This document shows, piece by piece, positions 62,310 to 64,000 of a DNA stretch of 64,000 nt. The stretch lies in NCBI GenBank assembly GCA_030704615.1, contig CM060733.1:24490001-24554000 (forward strand), given 5' to 3'. Each line of letters opens with the position of its first letter. Positions within the stretch are counted from its first letter, which is position 1. Below the pieces are notes generated by a model. It was not told the origin of the DNA. It searched no databases and saw only the letters and a list, made by a program, of their open reading frames with translations. The stretch comes from Takakia lepidozioides (taxonomy: Eukaryota > Streptophyta > Takakiopsida > Takakiales > Takakiaceae). Position numbers and translations under genes: made by a program.

Positions 62310-62398
62310 GTGCTGCAAATTCAGGGCCGAGTCTGATGAGAGGGCAAAACAGGCTGAAATAGGTCGAAAAGAAGGTGCCCTCACCACATTGTCCTCGA
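62310..62398 (-). repeat. Solo copy of the 10.7 kb minisatellite unit, inverted
   Basis: attcagggccgagtctgatg, agagggcaaaacaggctg and gaaggtgccctcaccac are, in order, the exact or near-exact reverse complement of the minisatellite unit. It is closer to the unit consensus than most units inside the array. Confidence 0.9.
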
Positions 62399-63840
62399 CC
62401 TTGTGTCAAGACCCATGGAGGATTTGAGTGACCATGAACCCAATAGGACCTCCTGTGTGTGCTGCTTGTGTATGTAGTCAGGTCATGTCAATTGGTCTGT
62501 GAGAACCACCACGGTGCAGCTGAGCGGGTAGAGATTGAAACACGGCATGCTAAGAGCAAGCTGAATCTCCCAAGAACGGCGAGCTCCCAGCCGAAACCTC
62601 CTCGCACACATACATACCCTAGCGTTTCTAGGGTTGCTTGCTTCAGATGCGAAGGTTGCTCCAACTGCGGGCCTCCCATGCATGTTTGCCTCCCGCTCGC
62701 TCTAAGTCTGATCACGGCTACCGTGATGGACACCTTTTTAAGTTTTTAAACCTTATTGCAAACCCTATAAGCAACTTTTGATTTTCTTTTTCTTTTTCTT
62801 AAAAAGAGGAAACCTCAGGCCCTTGAGGAGGGGGAAAATTTAGCCCCCTTTCATTTATGGGCCATGAGACCTACAGGACGATCAACGCCCAAACATACCG
62901 TCACGAACAATCCCACACACGGGATAAGGCAGCGGGTTTGAACCAGTGTATGAACCGCCTGTTATTAGACCGGTTATATATATATATATATATCCGGAGG
63001 AGGTGCAAAAAAAAACCCGGATATAAACAGATCCGACGGAGGCTAGGGGTTGAGATAACCGGCTTCGAGAACCCACAAGCAAGTTTGGTTTTTTATTTAT
63101 TGGTATCTAGCCATGGCCTTAAAAAAGGACCCAGTTATCAATAAATAGTGTCAGCATATACCCTTGCTAAGATTAATGTGACACCAATCTGGTAACTAAG
63201 ATGTCCATTATTGATCATCTGGATGATCCAGTTTCAAGGGCTAACCATCTTGCATGGCTGGTCGATCCTTGCTTGGCATTTATTTAAGTTTTTTTTATAA
63301 AAATATTTTCATCATTTCAATATATGTAAATTTTTATTTTATAAAAATTTCATTTACATGACTGCAATATAACCGTTTTAAGGACCGCCGTTTATCTACT
63401 GGTTATGAAATATATTGAACTTCCAGAACCGGTTCAAAAAACCACCTGTGCAAAGGTCTTTTATAACCGGAATTGAACTTAACCGGGTTTTTGGAAAACA
63501 TCAAAGAACCGCCTCCGGCAGGTTACTTAATTTTTTCTTTTGTCCATTTAACCGCCTCCGAAGGTTCTAAAGAAGGGGCAATTGGCAAAGAACATGCACC
63601 GGAGGAGCTCACGAAAACCTGATAACCGCCCAACACTTCTTTGAACCCCGAACCACCAGGGCGACACACTCTGCACTTACCAGCCGATGTGCTTTTTTCA
63701 AATCTTTTGCACTTTGATTCGTTTTTTTGGTTTTTAAAAAATTCATTCTAGTGGTCAGAGTCTCGGTTTTTTTTTAAATATAAATACACATATATTATAT
63801 ATATAGCCAGAAAAGCACGTGTCGACACGTGCAGTCATGT
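62399..63840. other. Intergenic, no gene seen
   Basis: Contains a (TA)n tract (62970-62991) and a stretch rich in aaccgg/ccggtt words (62940-63080 and 63370-63640). No coding family recognised. Confidence 0.45.
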
Positions 63841-63849
63841 GGTGATTCA

Positions 63850-64000
63850 TCCATGTGATGATCTGGCAACATGCATTAGAGTGAGAGTCATGAAGTCATA
63901 TGTGCGTCTAGCAGTATGCACATGTCATTCGCATATAGCCATGTCGGTGACTGGTAGTCATATCCGCCATGTGATGATCTGGCAACATGCATTAGAGTGA
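63850..64000. repeat. Direct repeat at the window edge
   Basis: ccatgtgatgatctggcaac plus atgcattagagtga occurs at about 63851-63884 and again at 63968-64000, period about 117 bases. The second copy runs into the window end, so a longer array may continue. Confidence 0.8.

Overview
The window is nuclear DNA of a land plant. The host genes have many short GT-AG introns, and their products match plant families: a phytyl ester synthase-like acyltransferase, the plant exportin-5 HASTY, and an Arabidopsis At4g34880-type amidase. Between them lie decayed Ty3/gypsy elements, LINE fragments, tRNA-derived SINEs and MITEs. A nuclear M23 zinc endopeptidase and moderate intron sizes lean towards a seed-free plant (bryophyte, lycophyte or fern), but the species cannot be fixed from the sequence. 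Gene models were built by joining conserved protein blocks across splice sites while keeping reading phase. They are hand models, not transcript-supported.

Layout. 1-4.0 kb: minus-strand phytyl ester synthase-like gene, first nine exons and a trace of the tenth; the rest lies beyond base 1. 4.0-16.6 kb: repeats only, namely SINEs, a broken Ty3/gypsy element, a ten-unit minisatellite (10.7-11.8 kb), a second small tandem array (14.2-14.5 kb) and a LINE-derived repeat. 16.6-29.1 kb: complete 21-exon HASTY gene, minus strand, 1,229 codons. 30.8-33.4 kb: complete four-exon gene for a plant protein of unknown function with one C-terminal membrane segment, minus strand. 34.7-36.0 kb: M23 endopeptidase gene, minus strand, with an uncertain 5' end. 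38-54 kb: transposon-rich stretch with two MITEs, two Ty3/gypsy remnants, LINE pieces, SINEs and a fragment of an amino-acid permease gene (45.3-46.1 kb, plus strand). 54.4-60.1 kb: complete seven-exon secretory amidase gene, minus strand, whose first intron holds a long fold-back. 60.3-64 kb: repeats, including solo copies of the 10.7 kb minisatellite unit in inverted orientation.

The genes do not form a pathway cluster. HASTY is a small-RNA/nuclear export factor, the first gene belongs to plastid lipid metabolism, M23 acts on peptidoglycan-like substrates, and the amidase enters the secretory pathway. All five well-supported genes lie on the minus strand. I found no new multi-gene system. 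The most unusual features are the repeat families and the M23 gene.
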